A stretch of 64,000 bases of DNA from Labrys wisconsinensis. Its GTDB lineage: Bacteria; Pseudomonadota; Alphaproteobacteria; Rhizobiales; Labraceae. Below the pieces are notes generated by a model, which was not told where the DNA came from, made no database searches, and worked only from the letters and a program-made list of their open reading frames with translations. Position numbers and translations under genes: made by a program. Location of the stretch: NCBI RefSeq assembly GCF_030814995.1, contig NZ_JAUSVX010000015.1, positions 62,001 through 126,000 on the forward strand. Reading direction: 5' to 3'. The number at the start of each line of letters is the position of its first letter. The stretch's first letter is position 1. Shown in pieces: positions 37,835-47,008 of the stretch.

Positions 37835-39067
37835 ATGAGACTGCCCGCAGCCATGGTTGCCGCCCTGTCCCTGGCCAATCCGGCCGAGGCGGAGCAGAAG
37901 CCGACGCCCGAGCGCGTGGCCCCGCCCATCGTGCGCGAGATCACGCCGGCGCTCGGCGACTACACCGATGCCGTCCTCTTCGGCGACGTCTGGAAGCGCC
38001 CCGAGCTCAGCCCCCGGGACCGCAGCCTCGTCACCGTCGCCGCGCTCATCGCCGGCGGGCACACCGCCCAGATGACCGGCCATGTCAACCGCGCCCTCGA
38101 CAACGGCGTCAAGCCCGGCGAGATCGCGGCGATCATCACCCACCTCGCCTTCTACGCCGGCTGGCCGCGCGCCATGTCGGCCGTCGGCATCGCCAAGGAG
38201 GTGTTCGCGCAGCGCGGGGTCGGGCCCGGCCAGCTCGCATCCGCCCCCGGCGCACCTCTGCCGGTCGACGCGGCCAGCGAGGCCAAGCGTGTGGCCGCTG
38301 TCGAGGCCCAGGCCGGCGCCGTCACGCCGGCTCTCGCGCACTACACCAACAGCGTCCTGTTCGGCGACCTGTGGCGGCGCGCCGACCTCGCGCCGCGAGA
38401 CCGCAGCCTGGTGACGATCGTCGCCCTGATCGTCGGCGGCCAGGTCGACCAGCTGCCGTTTCATCTGAACCGGGGTATGGACAACGGCCTGACCCGGACA
38501 CAGGTGTCTGAGGTGATCACGCATCTGGCCTTCTATGCCGGCTGGCCTCGGGCGATGTCCGCCATCCCCGTGGCCAAGACGGTGTTCGAGGCGCGCACGG
38601 CCACGACGGGCGAGGCCGCCAAGTCCGACGATCAAGGAGCAAAGACAGTGGAAATCCTGCGCAAGGGTTCACAGCCGCCCACCCAGGGATCGGCCGACTA
38701 TTTCACCGGCTCGGTCCGGGTCGACTCGCGCTTCCAGCGCGACGCGCCGGCGCGGATCGGCGGCGCGTTCGTCACCTTCGAGCCTGGCGCCCGCACCGCC
38801 TGGCACACCCATCCGCTCGGCCAGACCTTGATCGTCACCGCCGGCAGCGGCTGGGTGCAGCGCGAGGGTGGCCCGATCGAGGCGATCAACGTCGGCGACA
38901 TCGTCTGGATCCCGCCGGGCCTGAAGCATTGGCACGGCGCCACGGCGAGCTTGGACATGACCCATGTTGCCATCGCCGAGGCGCTCGACGGCAAGGCCGT
39001 CGACTGGCTGGAGCAGGTGTCCGACGAGCAATACGGACAGGCTGCGCCCGGCCCGAGCGGCGGCTGA
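37835..39067 (+). CDS. Secreted fusion: two CMD domains and a cupin
   Basis: 410 residues, probably exported (signal 1-18, NPAEA). Domain order: carboxymuconolactone decarboxylase-like (about 30-125, [22 protein letters not shown]... [16 protein letters not shown]), a second copy (about 165-265, [18 protein letters not shown]), and a C-terminal cupin (about 300-395). CMD proteins act on lactones or as peroxide-reducing AhpD relatives; these copies have no CxxC, so lactone-type chemistry is likelier. The cupin closely resembles the gene at 35156. GGAGAG precedes ATG 37835. Confidence 0.84.
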   Translation: MRLPAAMVAALSLANPAEAEQKPTPERVAPPIVREITPALGDYTDAVLFGDVWKRPELSPRDRSLVTVAALIAGGHTAQMTGHVNRALDNGVKPGEIAAIITHLAFYAGWPRAMSAVGIAKEVFAQRGVGPGQLASAPGAPLPVDAASEAKRVAAVEAQAGAVTPALAHYTNSVLFGDLWRRADLAPRDRSLVTIVALIVGGQVDQLPFHLNRGMDNGLTRTQVSEVITHLAFYAGWPRAMSAIPVAKTVFEARTATTGEAAKSDDQGAKTVEILRKGSQPPTQGSADYFTGSVRVDSRFQRDAPARIGGAFVTFEPGARTAWHTHPLGQTLIVTAGSGWVQREGGPIEAINVGDIVWIPPGLKHWHGATASLDMTHVAIAEALDGKAVDWLEQVSDEQYGQAAPGPSGG

Positions 39068-39169
39068 GCGGCGTCCCGGGATCGTCTCGAGTCTGTTGCA
39101 TCGGCGCTGACCGGCTGCTGTCCCACGGGGCCGCCGACCTGATGGCGCTGCAGCACGAAAGGATCGGAT

Positions 39170-39823
39170 ATGCAAAGTTCCCCTGAACTCGAACTGTCCC
39201 GGCGCGACCTGCTGGTCAGCGCGGCCGCCTCCGTGGCGGCGACGGCAGCGCCGTCCGCGGCCAACGCGCAGGCGCCCACTGCCGTCACGCCCTCAGTGTC
39301 GGGGGCGCCGGTCATGTCGAAGGTATCCTTCACCGTGAACGGGCGTGTCCGGGCGCTCGAGCTCGACACGCGCACCAGCCTGCTCGACGTGCTGCGCGAG
39401 CATCTCCACCTCACCGGCACCAAGAAGGGGTGCGATCACGGCCAATGCGGCGCCTGCACCGTGACCGTCGACGGCCGGCGCATCAATTCCTGCCTGACGC
39501 TCGCCGTGATGCACGAAGGCGACAGCATCACCACCATCGAGGGGCTGGGCACGCCGGGACACCTCCACCCGATGCAGGCCGCCTTCGTCAGGCATGACGG
39601 CTACCAGTGCGGCTATTGCACGCCGGGGCAGATCTGCTCGGCCGTGGCGGTGCTGGACGAGATCAAGGCCGGCATCCCCAGCCATGTCAGCGCCGACCTC
39701 ATCGCGACGCCGGCGGTGACGGAAGCCGAGATCCGCGAGCGCATGAGCGGCAATATCTGTCGTTGCGGCGCCTACTCCAACATTGTCGAGGCGATCGTCG
39801 AGGTCGCAGGGAGGAAGGCATGA
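39170..39823 (+). CDS. paoA: Periplasmic aldehyde oxidoreductase, [2Fe-2S] subunit (PaoA type)
   Basis: 217 residues. Tat signal with [14 protein letters not shown], so the whole enzyme is exported folded. Plant-type ferredoxin site [14 protein letters not shown] then CLTLAV; second cluster site [14 protein letters not shown] and [12 protein letters not shown]. Carries electrons from the molybdenum centre to FAD in the PaoABC complex. The stop overlaps the paoB start as ATGA. AAGGA precedes the start. Confidence 0.9.
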   Translation: MQSSPELELSRRDLLVSAAASVAATAAPSAANAQAPTAVTPSVSGAPVMSKVSFTVNGRVRALELDTRTSLLDVLREHLHLTGTKKGCDHGQCGACTVTVDGRRINSCLTLAVMHEGDSITTIEGLGTPGHLHPMQAAFVRHDGYQCGYCTPGQICSAVAVLDEIKAGIPSHVSADLIATPAVTEAEIRERMSGNICRCGAYSNIVEAIVEVAGRKA

Positions 39824-40770
39824 AGTCCTTCACCTATGAGCGCGCCCGCACGCCTGCCGAGGCCGCCTCGGCCGTGGCCCGCACCGAGGGCGCCAGGTTC
39901 ATCGCCGGCGGCACCAACCTCCTCGACCTGATGAAGCTCGAGATCGAGACGCCGACCCATCTCGTCGACGTCAACGGCCTCAGGCTCGACACGATCGAGC
40001 CGACGCCCGAGGGCGGCCTGCGCATCGGCGCCCTGGTGCGCAACACCGATCTCGCCGCCGATCCGCGGGTGCGGCGCGACTATGCGCTCCTGTCGCGCGC
40101 GCTGCTCGCCGGCGCCTCCGGCCAGCTGCGCAACAAGGCGACCACCGCGGGCAATCTGCTCCAGCGCACCCGCTGCCCCTATTTCTACGACACCAACCAG
40201 CCCTGCAACAAACGCCGGCCCGGCAGCGGCTGCGCCGCCATCGGCGGCTTCAGCCGGCCGCTGGCGGTGATCGGCGTCAGCGACGCCTGCATCGCCACCC
40301 ATCCCAGCGACATGGCGGTGGCGATGCGAGCGCTCGATGCCGTGGTGGAGACGGTCAGGTCCGACGGCACGACCCGGCGCATCCCGATCGCCGAGTTCCA
40401 CCGGCTGCCGGCGCAGACGCCGCATGTCGAGACCGCGCTGGAGCCGGGCGAGCTGATCACGGCGGTGACGTTGCCGAGGCCCCTCGGCGGCCGCCAGATC
40501 TACCGCAAGGTGCGCGACCGCGCCTCCTATGCCTTCGCGCTGGTCTCGGTCGGCGCGGTGGTCCAGCCCGACGGGACCGGGCGCGTCGCCATGGGCGGCC
40601 TCGCCCACAAGCCCTGGCGGGTCGAGGCGGCGGAGGCCGAGCTGCCGCGCGGCGCCGCGGCCGTCGCGGCGAAGCTCCTCGCCGGCGCCAGGCCGACTGA
40701 GGAGAACGCCTTCAAGCTGGTGCTGGCCGAGCGCACGCTCCAGGCGGTGCTGACCGAGGCGAGGAGCTGA
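39820..40770 (+). CDS. paoB: Aldehyde oxidoreductase FAD-binding subunit (PaoB type)
   Basis: 316 residues. FAD-binding fold of the xanthine dehydrogenase type, with [19 protein letters not shown] near residue 28. The stretch [24 protein letters not shown] supplies three cysteines of the [4Fe-4S] cluster found only in PaoB-type subunits. Accepts electrons from PaoA. Overlaps paoA by four bases. Confidence 0.9.
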   Translation: MKSFTYERARTPAEAASAVARTEGARFIAGGTNLLDLMKLEIETPTHLVDVNGLRLDTIEPTPEGGLRIGALVRNTDLAADPRVRRDYALLSRALLAGASGQLRNKATTAGNLLQRTRCPYFYDTNQPCNKRRPGSGCAAIGGFSRPLAVIGVSDACIATHPSDMAVAMRALDAVVETVRSDGTTRRIPIAEFHRLPAQTPHVETALEPGELITAVTLPRPLGGRQIYRKVRDRASYAFALVSVGAVVQPDGTGRVAMGGLAHKPWRVEAAEAELPRGAAAVAAKLLAGARPTEENAFKLVLAERTLQAVLTEARS

Positions 40771-40773
40771 GCC

Positions 40774-42978
40774 ATGCGATTCGACACGCCCGCCACCACC
40801 AATCCGATCGATCAGCTCAAGATCATCGGCAAGCCCACCGACCGCATCGACGGCCCGCTCAAGACCACGGGCACCGCGCCCTATGCCTATGAGCGGCACG
40901 ACGCCGTGCCGGACCCGGCCTATGGCGCCGTCGTCGGCGCCGCCATCGCCAAGGGCCGGATCGCCGCCATCGATCTCGCCGACGCCAAGGCTGCGCCCGG
41001 CGTGCTCGCCATCGTCACGGCCGAGACGGCCGGCGCGCTCGCCAAGGGCCGGTTCAACGTCGCCAGGCTGCTCGGCGGCCCCGAGATCGAGCACTACCAC
41101 CAGGCGATTGCCGTCGTCGTGGCGCAGACCTTCGAGCAGGCGCGCGCGGCGGCCGCGCTGGTGCGCGTCACCTATGAGCCGGCCGAGGGGCGCTTTGACC
41201 TCGCGGCGGAGAAGGACGCCGGCAAGCCCGTCGCCGGCTTCGGCGGCCCGGCCGACACCAAGGTCGGCGACTTCGCCGGCGCCTTCGCCGCGGCGCCGGT
41301 GCAGCTCGACGCCACCTATGCGACGCCTGACCAGGCGCATGCGATGATGGAGCCGCACGCCTCGACCGCCGCCTGGGACGGCGACCGGCTGACGCTCTGG
41401 ACCTCGAACCAGATGATCGACTGGAACACCGGCGACCTCGCCCGCACCCTCGGCATCGCCAAGGACAAGGTCCGCCTGGTCTCGCCCTTCATCGGCGGCG
41501 GCTTCGGCAGCAAGCTGTTCCTGCGTGCCGATGCGCTCCTCGCCGCGATTGGCGCCCGCGCCGCCGGCCGGCCGGTGAAGCTGGCGCTGACGCGGCCCTT
41601 CATCTTCAACAACACCACGCACCGGCCGGCCACGATCCAGCGCGTCCGCATCGGCGCGACCCCGGACGGCCGGATCACCGCGCTCGCCCATGAGAGCTGG
41701 TCGGGCAACCTGCCGGGCGGGGGACCGGAGGCGGCGGTCTTCCAGACGCGCCTGCTCTATGCCGCCGCCAACCGCCTGACCGCGACGCGCGTGGCCGAGC
41801 TCGACCTGCCGGAAGGCAATGCCATGCGCGCGCCAGGCGAGGCGCCGGGCCTGATGGCGCTGGAGATCGCCATGGACGAGATGGCGGAGAAGCTCGGGCT
41901 CGACCCCATCGAGTTCCGCATCCGCAACGACACCCAGGTCGACCCGGAGGATCCCGGCCGGCCCTTTTCCCAGCGCCAGCTGGTCGAGTGCCTGCGCACC
42001 GGCGCCGAGCGCTTCGGCTGGAGCCGGCGCGCGACGCGGCCCGGCGGGATCCGCGACGGGCGCTGGCTGGTTGGCATGGGGGTCGCCGTGGCCTTCCGCA
42101 ACAACCTCCTGACCAGGTCGGCGGCGCGGGTGCGGCTCGACGGCGCCGGCATGATCACGGTCGAGACCGACATGACCGACATCGGCACGGGCAGCTACAC
42201 CATCATCGCCCAGACCGCGGCGGAGATGATGGGGGTGCCGCTGCACAAGGTGGCCGTGCGCCTCGGCGATTCCAGCTTTCCCGTCTCCGCCGGCTCGGGC
42301 GGGCAATGGGGCGCGAACAACGCCACATCGGGCGTCTATGCCGCCTGCGTCAAGCTGCGCGAGGCGGTGGCGCAGACGCTCGGCTTCAACTCGGCCGACG
42401 CGGTCTTTGCCGACGGCGAGGTCCGCGCCGGCAATCGCAGCGTGCCGCTGGCCGAAGCCGCGGGCGAGGCCGGCCTCGTCGCCGAGGACGCGATCGAGTA
42501 TGGCGACCTCGGCAAGAAGTACCAGCAGTCGACCTTCGGCGCGCATTTCGTCGAGGCCGGCGTCGACGTCGCCACCGGCGAGATCCGGGTGCGGCGCATG
42601 CTGGCGGTGTGCGCGGCCGGGCGCATCCTCAACCCCAAATCGGCGCGCAGCCAGGTGATCGGCGCCATGACCATGGGCGTCGGCGCGGCGCTGATGGAGG
42701 AGCTCGCCGTCGACAGGCGCGCCGGCTTCTTCGTCAACCACGACCTCGCTGGCTACGAGGTGCCGGTCCATGCCGACATCCCGCACCAGGAGGTGGTCTT
42801 CCTCGACGAGACCGACCCGATGTCCTCGCCGATGAAGGCCAAGGGCGTCGGCGAGCTCGGCATCTGCGGCGTCGGGGCGGCGGTCGCCAATGCCGTCCAC
42901 AATGCCACCGGCCTGCGCGTGCGCGACTATCCCGTCACGCTCGACAAGCTCATCGATCGCCTGCCGGCGGTGGGGTAA
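40774..42978 (+). CDS. paoC: Aldehyde oxidoreductase molybdopterin subunit (PaoC type)
   Basis: 734 residues. Binds the molybdenum-pterin (cytosine dinucleotide) cofactor and oxidises aldehydes to acids. Landmarks: FIGGGFGSKLFLRADALL around residue 240, MRAPGEAPGLMALEIAMDEMAEKL around 350, and catalytic Glu694 in KGVGELGICGVG. Follows paoB by three bases. PaoABC in E. coli detoxifies aromatic aldehydes; together with the AKR and ADH the cluster fits aldehyde detoxification. Maturation proteins (PaoD, mocA-type) are not in the window. Confidence 0.92.
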   Translation: MRFDTPATTNPIDQLKIIGKPTDRIDGPLKTTGTAPYAYERHDAVPDPAYGAVVGAAIAKGRIAAIDLADAKAAPGVLAIVTAETAGALAKGRFNVARLLGGPEIEHYHQAIAVVVAQTFEQARAAAALVRVTYEPAEGRFDLAAEKDAGKPVAGFGGPADTKVGDFAGAFAAAPVQLDATYATPDQAHAMMEPHASTAAWDGDRLTLWTSNQMIDWNTGDLARTLGIAKDKVRLVSPFIGGGFGSKLFLRADALLAAIGARAAGRPVKLALTRPFIFNNTTHRPATIQRVRIGATPDGRITALAHESWSGNLPGGGPEAAVFQTRLLYAAANRLTATRVAELDLPEGNAMRAPGEAPGLMALEIAMDEMAEKLGLDPIEFRIRNDTQVDPEDPGRPFSQRQLVECLRTGAERFGWSRRATRPGGIRDGRWLVGMGVAVAFRNNLLTRSAARVRLDGAGMITVETDMTDIGTGSYTIIAQTAAEMMGVPLHKVAVRLGDSSFPVSAGSGGQWGANNATSGVYAACVKLREAVAQTLGFNSADAVFADGEVRAGNRSVPLAEAAGEAGLVAEDAIEYGDLGKKYQQSTFGAHFVEAGVDVATGEIRVRRMLAVCAAGRILNPKSARSQVIGAMTMGVGAALMEELAVDRRAGFFVNHDLAGYEVPVHADIPHQEVVFLDETDPMSSPMKAKGVGELGICGVGAAVANAVHNATGLRVRDYPVTLDKLIDRLPAVG

Positions 42979-43085
42979 GCGCTTCGGCCGCGCCCGTCCG
43001 GCGATCCCGGGGGGCGCCGCCATTGCCGCGGCGAGCCGGCGGGCCATATTCAAGGGAGATGACGCCGGCAATCGAAGGAGCCCGC

Positions 43086-43817
43086 GTGCGGCCCAGGATC
43101 ATCTGCCACATGGTGAGCTCGATCGACGGGCGCCTGCTCGTCGAGCGTTGGACGGCGCCGGCGGCAGGCATCGATCGCGCCCTGCTGCACCGGCACTACG
43201 AGGAGGTGGCGGCGCGGCTCGGCGGCGAGGGCTGGATCGTCGGCCGCAAGACCATGGAAGCCTATGCCAGGCGCACGACGGCGCGGCCGGCCAAGGCGGC
43301 CGGACCGCAGCGGCGCGACACCCATCTCGCCGACCGCCGAGGCCGCGACCTCGCCGTCGCCATCGATCCGCACGGCCGGCTGCACTACGGCCAGGGTCAT
43401 GCCGGCGGCGACCATATCGTCGCGGTTCTCGGCGAGGACGTCCCGGACGCCTATCTCGCCGAGCTGCGCCAGGACGGCGTCTCCTACCTCTTCGCCGGTC
43501 CGGACGGCCACGACCTGCCTCTGGCGCTCGATATCCTCGGCGAGGCCTTCGGCGTCCGCACCCTGCTGCTCGAGGGCGGCGGCCGCATCAACGGCGCCTT
43601 CCTCGAGCAGCGCCTGATCGACGAGATCAGCCTGCTCGTCTATCCCGGCATCGACGGCCTGGCCGGCGCGCCGAGCATCTTCGACCATGCCGGCACTGCC
43701 GGCGAGCAGCCCGCGGACGGCCAGTCGCTGCGCCATCTCGCGACGGAGACGCTGGCGGGCGGCACCGTCTGGCTGCGCTACGGCGTGGAGGCGGCGCCGA
43801 CGGATCGTTTGGCCTGA
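43086..43817 (+). CDS. RibD C-terminal/dihydrofolate reductase-like protein
   Basis: 243 residues from GTG 43086. MVSSIDGRLLVERWTAP near the start and LLLEGGGRINGAFLEQRLIDEISLLVYPGIDG near residue 170 are the RibD_C pattern that binds NADPH and a pyrimidine or pterin-like substrate. AAGGAG five bases before GTG 43086 decides the start; ATG 43059 has its putative site abutting the codon. Lone reductases of this family often act on diverse carbonyls. Follows paoC by about 100 bases. Confidence 0.83.
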   Translation: MRPRIICHMVSSIDGRLLVERWTAPAAGIDRALLHRHYEEVAARLGGEGWIVGRKTMEAYARRTTARPAKAAGPQRRDTHLADRRGRDLAVAIDPHGRLHYGQGHAGGDHIVAVLGEDVPDAYLAELRQDGVSYLFAGPDGHDLPLALDILGEAFGVRTLLLEGGGRINGAFLEQRLIDEISLLVYPGIDGLAGAPSIFDHAGTAGEQPADGQSLRHLATETLAGGTVWLRYGVEAAPTDRLA

Positions 43818-43853
43818 GCGGCGGACGTCGGCCCGTTCCGCCGCCTGTCGGCT

Positions 43854-45392
43854 TCAGCCGAAGGCCTTCCGGTAGATCTCCTCGACGCGTTCGACTTCCG
43901 GCGCGGTGAGCGCGCGAAACTCTGCCTCCCGGGCACGCTGCGAGAGCCTGCCGCCGTTCTGGCTGAGGAAGCGGAACAGCAGGTCGGCCATGCGGTCCGG
44001 CATGTCGACGATCCCGCCGATGGCGAGCCGGAATTCGTCATAGGCGCGGAGAAAGCGCGTTTCGGCCGGCAGATCCACCTCGATGGTGCGCTCGACGCAG
44101 GCATAGAGGAACTCGGCGTGCGGCGTCGCGTCGAAATAGCGATAGAAATCCGCGCTGTCGTCGAGAACACGGACGTTGCCGGCGTCGGTCGGCTGCCAGC
44201 GGATGACCGGGAGCAGGCGCGCCGAATAGCTCTCCAGCGTGCGCCGATAGTCGTCGATACGCTCCAGGATCGCCGCCGAAATCGGGAAGACGATACCGGG
44301 CGGGTTGAAGCCACGCTCGGCGAGGACGTGATGGATGAGATAGCGGTGCAGGCGCCCGTTCCCGTCCTCGAAGGGGTGGATGTAGACGAAGCCGAACGCC
44401 AGGACCGCCGCCGCGATGACGGGATCGAGCTCTGGCGCCACTGTTCGATCGAAGGCGGCGAGCCCGCCGATCAGGTCGCCGAGGTCCTCGGGCCGCGCGC
44501 TGACATGGTCGGGCAACGGCATGCCCGTCTCGCGGTCGTGCCCGCCGACGAATCCGCCCGCGAAGCGAAGGCCGAGATGCACGAAGCGGGCGTCGCCGAT
44601 GACGATGCGCTGCAGCCGAAGCAGTTCGTCGAGATTGATCGGGCGTCGGCCCGCCTCGCCGATGGCGCGGCCCCAGCGCCGGATGCGGTCCTGCGGCGGA
44701 TGCTGGCCTTCGATGGCAAAGCTCGACCGCGAGTCCTTCAAGAGGAGGAAGGCGGCCGTGCGGGCGAGCAGGTCGCCAGGGACGTCGGCAACGGCGGCGC
44801 GGGCCCGCTCCACGAAGTTGCGCGCATGGAAGGTCCGCAGGGCGGCGGTCGCGAACACCATCGGGCAGAACGCCGGCGTGCCGGGCAGGTTGTTCCTGAC
44901 CCGGTGGCGGGGCGAGGCCGTGCCCTTCGCCGTCCACTGCAGATCGGGATCCACGACGGCGACGTAGGCCCCTTTCTCGGCGGGCGGCAGATCGAGCTCT
45001 TCCCCAAGCAGCCATTCATAGAGAAACCAGATGCGCCGCGCATAGGAACCGGTCGGGGTCGCACGGACGGTCGCTGCGATGGGCGCCGGCCCGGCGGCAC
45101 GAAACAGGGTCTTGAGGACCAGGAGATCGAGCCCCTCGTATTTCAGGGCGAAGGTGAGATGGCCGGCAAGATCGGCGGCAGGGGCGTGGCGCGGCGTGTA
45201 GATGCGCCAGCCCTCGCGCTCGTAGACGCGATGATGCGCACCGACCGCGCACAGGGTACGGGGCCAGGGCACCGCAAGGCCGAATGCGCCGATCAAGGCG
45301 GCATACCCGGCCGGTATGGCCGGTTCGGGCAGCGGCTGGTCATGAAAAACCGTAACCGGGCCTGAAAACCTGTGCTGTGGAGATGCTTCCAC
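43854..45392 (-). CDS. Fic family protein with N-terminal inhibitory motif
   Basis: 512 residues, GTG start. The Fic catalytic motif HPFEDGNGRLHRYL (about 336-349) has His, Asp/Glu, Gly-Asn and Arg, so it should be able to transfer AMP (or another nucleotide) to target hydroxyls. An autoinhibitory SSFAIEG (Ser-x-x-x-Glu-Gly, about 221-227) precedes it, as in class II Fic proteins whose Glu blocks ATP. The N-terminal 200 residues are a family-specific region; no toxin-antitoxin partner is adjacent. Function probably regulation of an unknown target. Confidence 0.88.
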   Translation of the reverse strand: MEASPQHRFSGPVTVFHDQPLPEPAIPAGYAALIGAFGLAVPWPRTLCAVGAHHRVYEREGWRIYTPRHAPAADLAGHLTFALKYEGLDLLVLKTLFRAAGPAPIAATVRATPTGSYARRIWFLYEWLLGEELDLPPAEKGAYVAVVDPDLQWTAKGTASPRHRVRNNLPGTPAFCPMVFATAALRTFHARNFVERARAAVADVPGDLLARTAAFLLLKDSRSSFAIEGQHPPQDRIRRWGRAIGEAGRRPINLDELLRLQRIVIGDARFVHLGLRFAGGFVGGHDRETGMPLPDHVSARPEDLGDLIGGLAAFDRTVAPELDPVIAAAVLAFGFVYIHPFEDGNGRLHRYLIHHVLAERGFNPPGIVFPISAAILERIDDYRRTLESYSARLLPVIRWQPTDAGNVRVLDDSADFYRYFDATPHAEFLYACVERTIEVDLPAETRFLRAYDEFRLAIGGIVDMPDRMADLLFRFLSQNGGRLSQRAREAEFRALTAPEVERVEEIYRKAFG

Positions 45393-45460
45393 GAAAAATC
45401 ATGCCAACTTATGCGCTGGCCTCTGTATAACGTGAAAAATCAGAACAATCCATGAAAAAC
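45341..45460. repeat. Phased GAAAAA direct repeats across the fic start
   Basis: The element (C)xTGAAAAAC or a near variant occurs with GAAAA starting at 45344, 45364, 45393, 45434 and 45454: intervals of 20, 29, 41 and 20 bases, near multiples of the DNA turn. Two copies are inside the start of fic and three in its upstream region. Same-face A-tracts suggest DNA bending or a multi-site regulator. Weak evidence. Confidence 0.35.
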
Positions 45461-45537
45461 GATTAGAATATCCCTATGCTCGTGAATTTCAGTTCCGGGA
45501 TGGCGCGGGGCGCTGCAGGGTAGGCTTCCAGAGGCTG

Positions 45538-45588
45538 GTTGATCGGATCAACAGGTAAACTGCAAAATTTACCTTTACAGTTTACCTG
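45538..45588. promoter_or_regulatory. Tandem palindromic operators before the MarR gene
   Basis: GTTGATC-G-GATCAAC (45538-45552) is a perfect palindrome. It abuts CAGGTAAACTG (45552-45562) ... CAGTTTACCTG (45578-45588), perfect 11-base arms; an extra TTTACCT half-site at 45568 gives a second palindrome AGGTAAA-N8-TTTACCT. Sites end 22 bases before the MarR start. Likely autoregulation of the marR operon and control of divergent fic. Confidence 0.65.
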
Positions 45589-45609
45589 AACATGTGGCAT
45601 CCATGTCTC

Positions 45610-46062
45610 ATGCACACGCCCTCAGACGAGTCCCCCTCCGCACGCGCCTCCGCCTTGGCGGCCGAGCTCCGAGCCTTGGTCGGCAAGCTGAAGCGCCGGT
45701 TGCGCGAGCAGGCCGACGTTGGAGATCTGACGTTGTCCCAGGTGTCGGTGCTGCTTCGCCTCGAAAAGGACGGCGAGGCCACCACGTCGAGCCTCGCGCG
45801 CGCCGAGGGCATGCGCCCGCAATCCATGGCCACGGTCATCGCCGCGCTGGAGTCGGCGGGTCTGGTCAGCGGCGCGCCGGATCCGGCCGACGGGCGACAG
45901 ACGCTCCTGTCGCTCACGGACGCCTGCCGCCAATGGATTCAGGAGGGGCGCGCGGCGCGGCAGGATTGGCTGTCGCGAAGACTCCAGGCGCGGCTTTCCA
46001 GCGACGAGATGGAAGTCCTCGCCACTGCGGTCGGACTGCTCAAACGGCTCGCCGACGACTGA
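45610..46062 (+). CDS. MarR family transcriptional regulator
   Basis: 150 residues from ATG 45610. Winged helix: LTLSQVSVLLRLEKDGEATTSSLARAEGMRPQSMATVIAALESAGLVSGAPDPADGRQTLLSLT. DNA-binding repressor probably released by a small phenolic or drug. Starts the operon isochorismatase-like, membrane protein, MFS exporter. The ATG at 45592 in frame lies within the operator side, so 45610 is preferred. Confidence 0.9.
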   Translation: MHTPSDESPSARASALAAELRALVGKLKRRLREQADVGDLTLSQVSVLLRLEKDGEATTSSLARAEGMRPQSMATVIAALESAGLVSGAPDPADGRQTLLSLTDACRQWIQEGRAARQDWLSRRLQARLSSDEMEVLATAVGLLKRLADD

Positions 46063-46110
46063 CCGACTCCCCTGATCTCGCCGAAAGCACGTCTCTCGAG
46101 AGGACATCAC

Positions 46111-46677
46111 ATGGCGCTGACGACCCTCGACCCGAACACCGCCCTGCTCGTCATCGACCTGCAGAAGGGCATTGTCGGCTCGCCCCTCGTCCATCCCATC
46201 GGCGCGGTCGTGGACCGCGCCCGGGCGCTGATCGGCGCCTTCCGTGAACGCGGCCTGCCGGTCGTGCTGATCAACGTCGCCGGCGGCGCGCCGGGCCGCA
46301 CGGAGCAGCCGCCGCGTCACGGCGGCGCGCTTGCCGAGGGCTTCACCGACTTCATCCCTGAGCTCGACCGGCAGCCGGACGACATCGTCGTGACCAAACG
46401 GACCTGGGGGGCCTTCGCCAGCACGGACCTCGAGCAGCGGCTCAAGGCGGCGGGCGTCACCCAGGTAGTCGTCCTCGGCGTCGCCACCGGGACGGGCGTG
46501 GAGGCGACGGCACGCCAGGCCTACGAGCAGGGGTTCCACGTCACCCTCGCCATCGATGCCATGACCGACACCCGTCCCGTGGCTCACGACTACAGCATCA
46601 AGAACGTCTTCCCACGGCTGGGGGAGACGGGGACCAGTCAGGAGATCATCGATCTCCTCCGGACGAGGAGCGCCTGA
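46111..46677 (+). CDS. Isochorismatase-family hydrolase lacking the Cys nucleophile
   Basis: 188 residues. LLVIDLQKGI supplies Asp18 (about) and VTKRTWGAF supplies Lys; but where most relatives have GVATxxCVExTAR, this reads GVATGTGVEATAR: Gly replaces the Cys nucleophile. Cys-independent members such as isochorismatases use Asp and Lys alone, so vinyl-ether hydrolysis remains possible, whereas amide hydrolysis is unlikely. Second gene of the MarR operon. Confidence 0.86.
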   Translation: MALTTLDPNTALLVIDLQKGIVGSPLVHPIGAVVDRARALIGAFRERGLPVVLINVAGGAPGRTEQPPRHGGALAEGFTDFIPELDRQPDDIVVTKRTWGAFASTDLEQRLKAAGVTQVVVLGVATGTGVEATARQAYEQGFHVTLAIDAMTDTRPVAHDYSIKNVFPRLGETGTSQEIIDLLRTRSA

Positions 46678-46678
46678 C

Positions 46679-47008
46679 ATGCCGTGGCTTGATCCGGTGG
46701 CCTATGTCTTCGGCGGGGCGTTCCTGGCCAACGCCGTTCCGCACCTCGTCACCGGCATGACCGGCAGGCCGTTCCAGAGCCCGTTCGCCAAGCCGCCCGG
46801 GCAAGGCCTGTCCTCCTCGACCGTCAACGTGCTCTGGGGGTTCTTCAACCTCGTCGTCGGTTATCTCCTGGTTTGCCGTGTCGGCGATTTCGACCTGCGC
46901 GACGCCTCCGACGTCGTGGCGCTGGGGCTCGGCGTGCTGCTGCTGGCCCTCGTGTCGGCGCGGCATTTCGGCCGCTTCAACGGCGGGAACACGCCGGAGC
47001 GTTCATGA
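46679..47008 (+). CDS. Small membrane protein
   Basis: 109 residues with three hydrophobic helices (about 8-28, 50-67, 80-98); loop GMTGRPFQSPFAKPPGQGLSS between the first two. Starts one base after the isochorismatase-like stop and overlaps the MFS start by four bases. Unknown function, but its place within an efflux operon suggests a helper of the exporter or a membrane sensor. Confidence 0.75.
   Translation: MPWLDPVAYVFGGAFLANAVPHLVTGMTGRPFQSPFAKPPGQGLSSSTVNVLWGFFNLVVGYLLVCRVGDFDLRDASDVVALGLGVLLLALVSARHFGRFNGGNTPERS

Noticed and set aside
39772-43071. A 1099-codon open frame on the minus strand
   Set aside because: It lies entirely opposite paoB/paoC and reads as repetitive Arg/His/Ala/Gly-rich sequence, a chance frame in GC-rich DNA.
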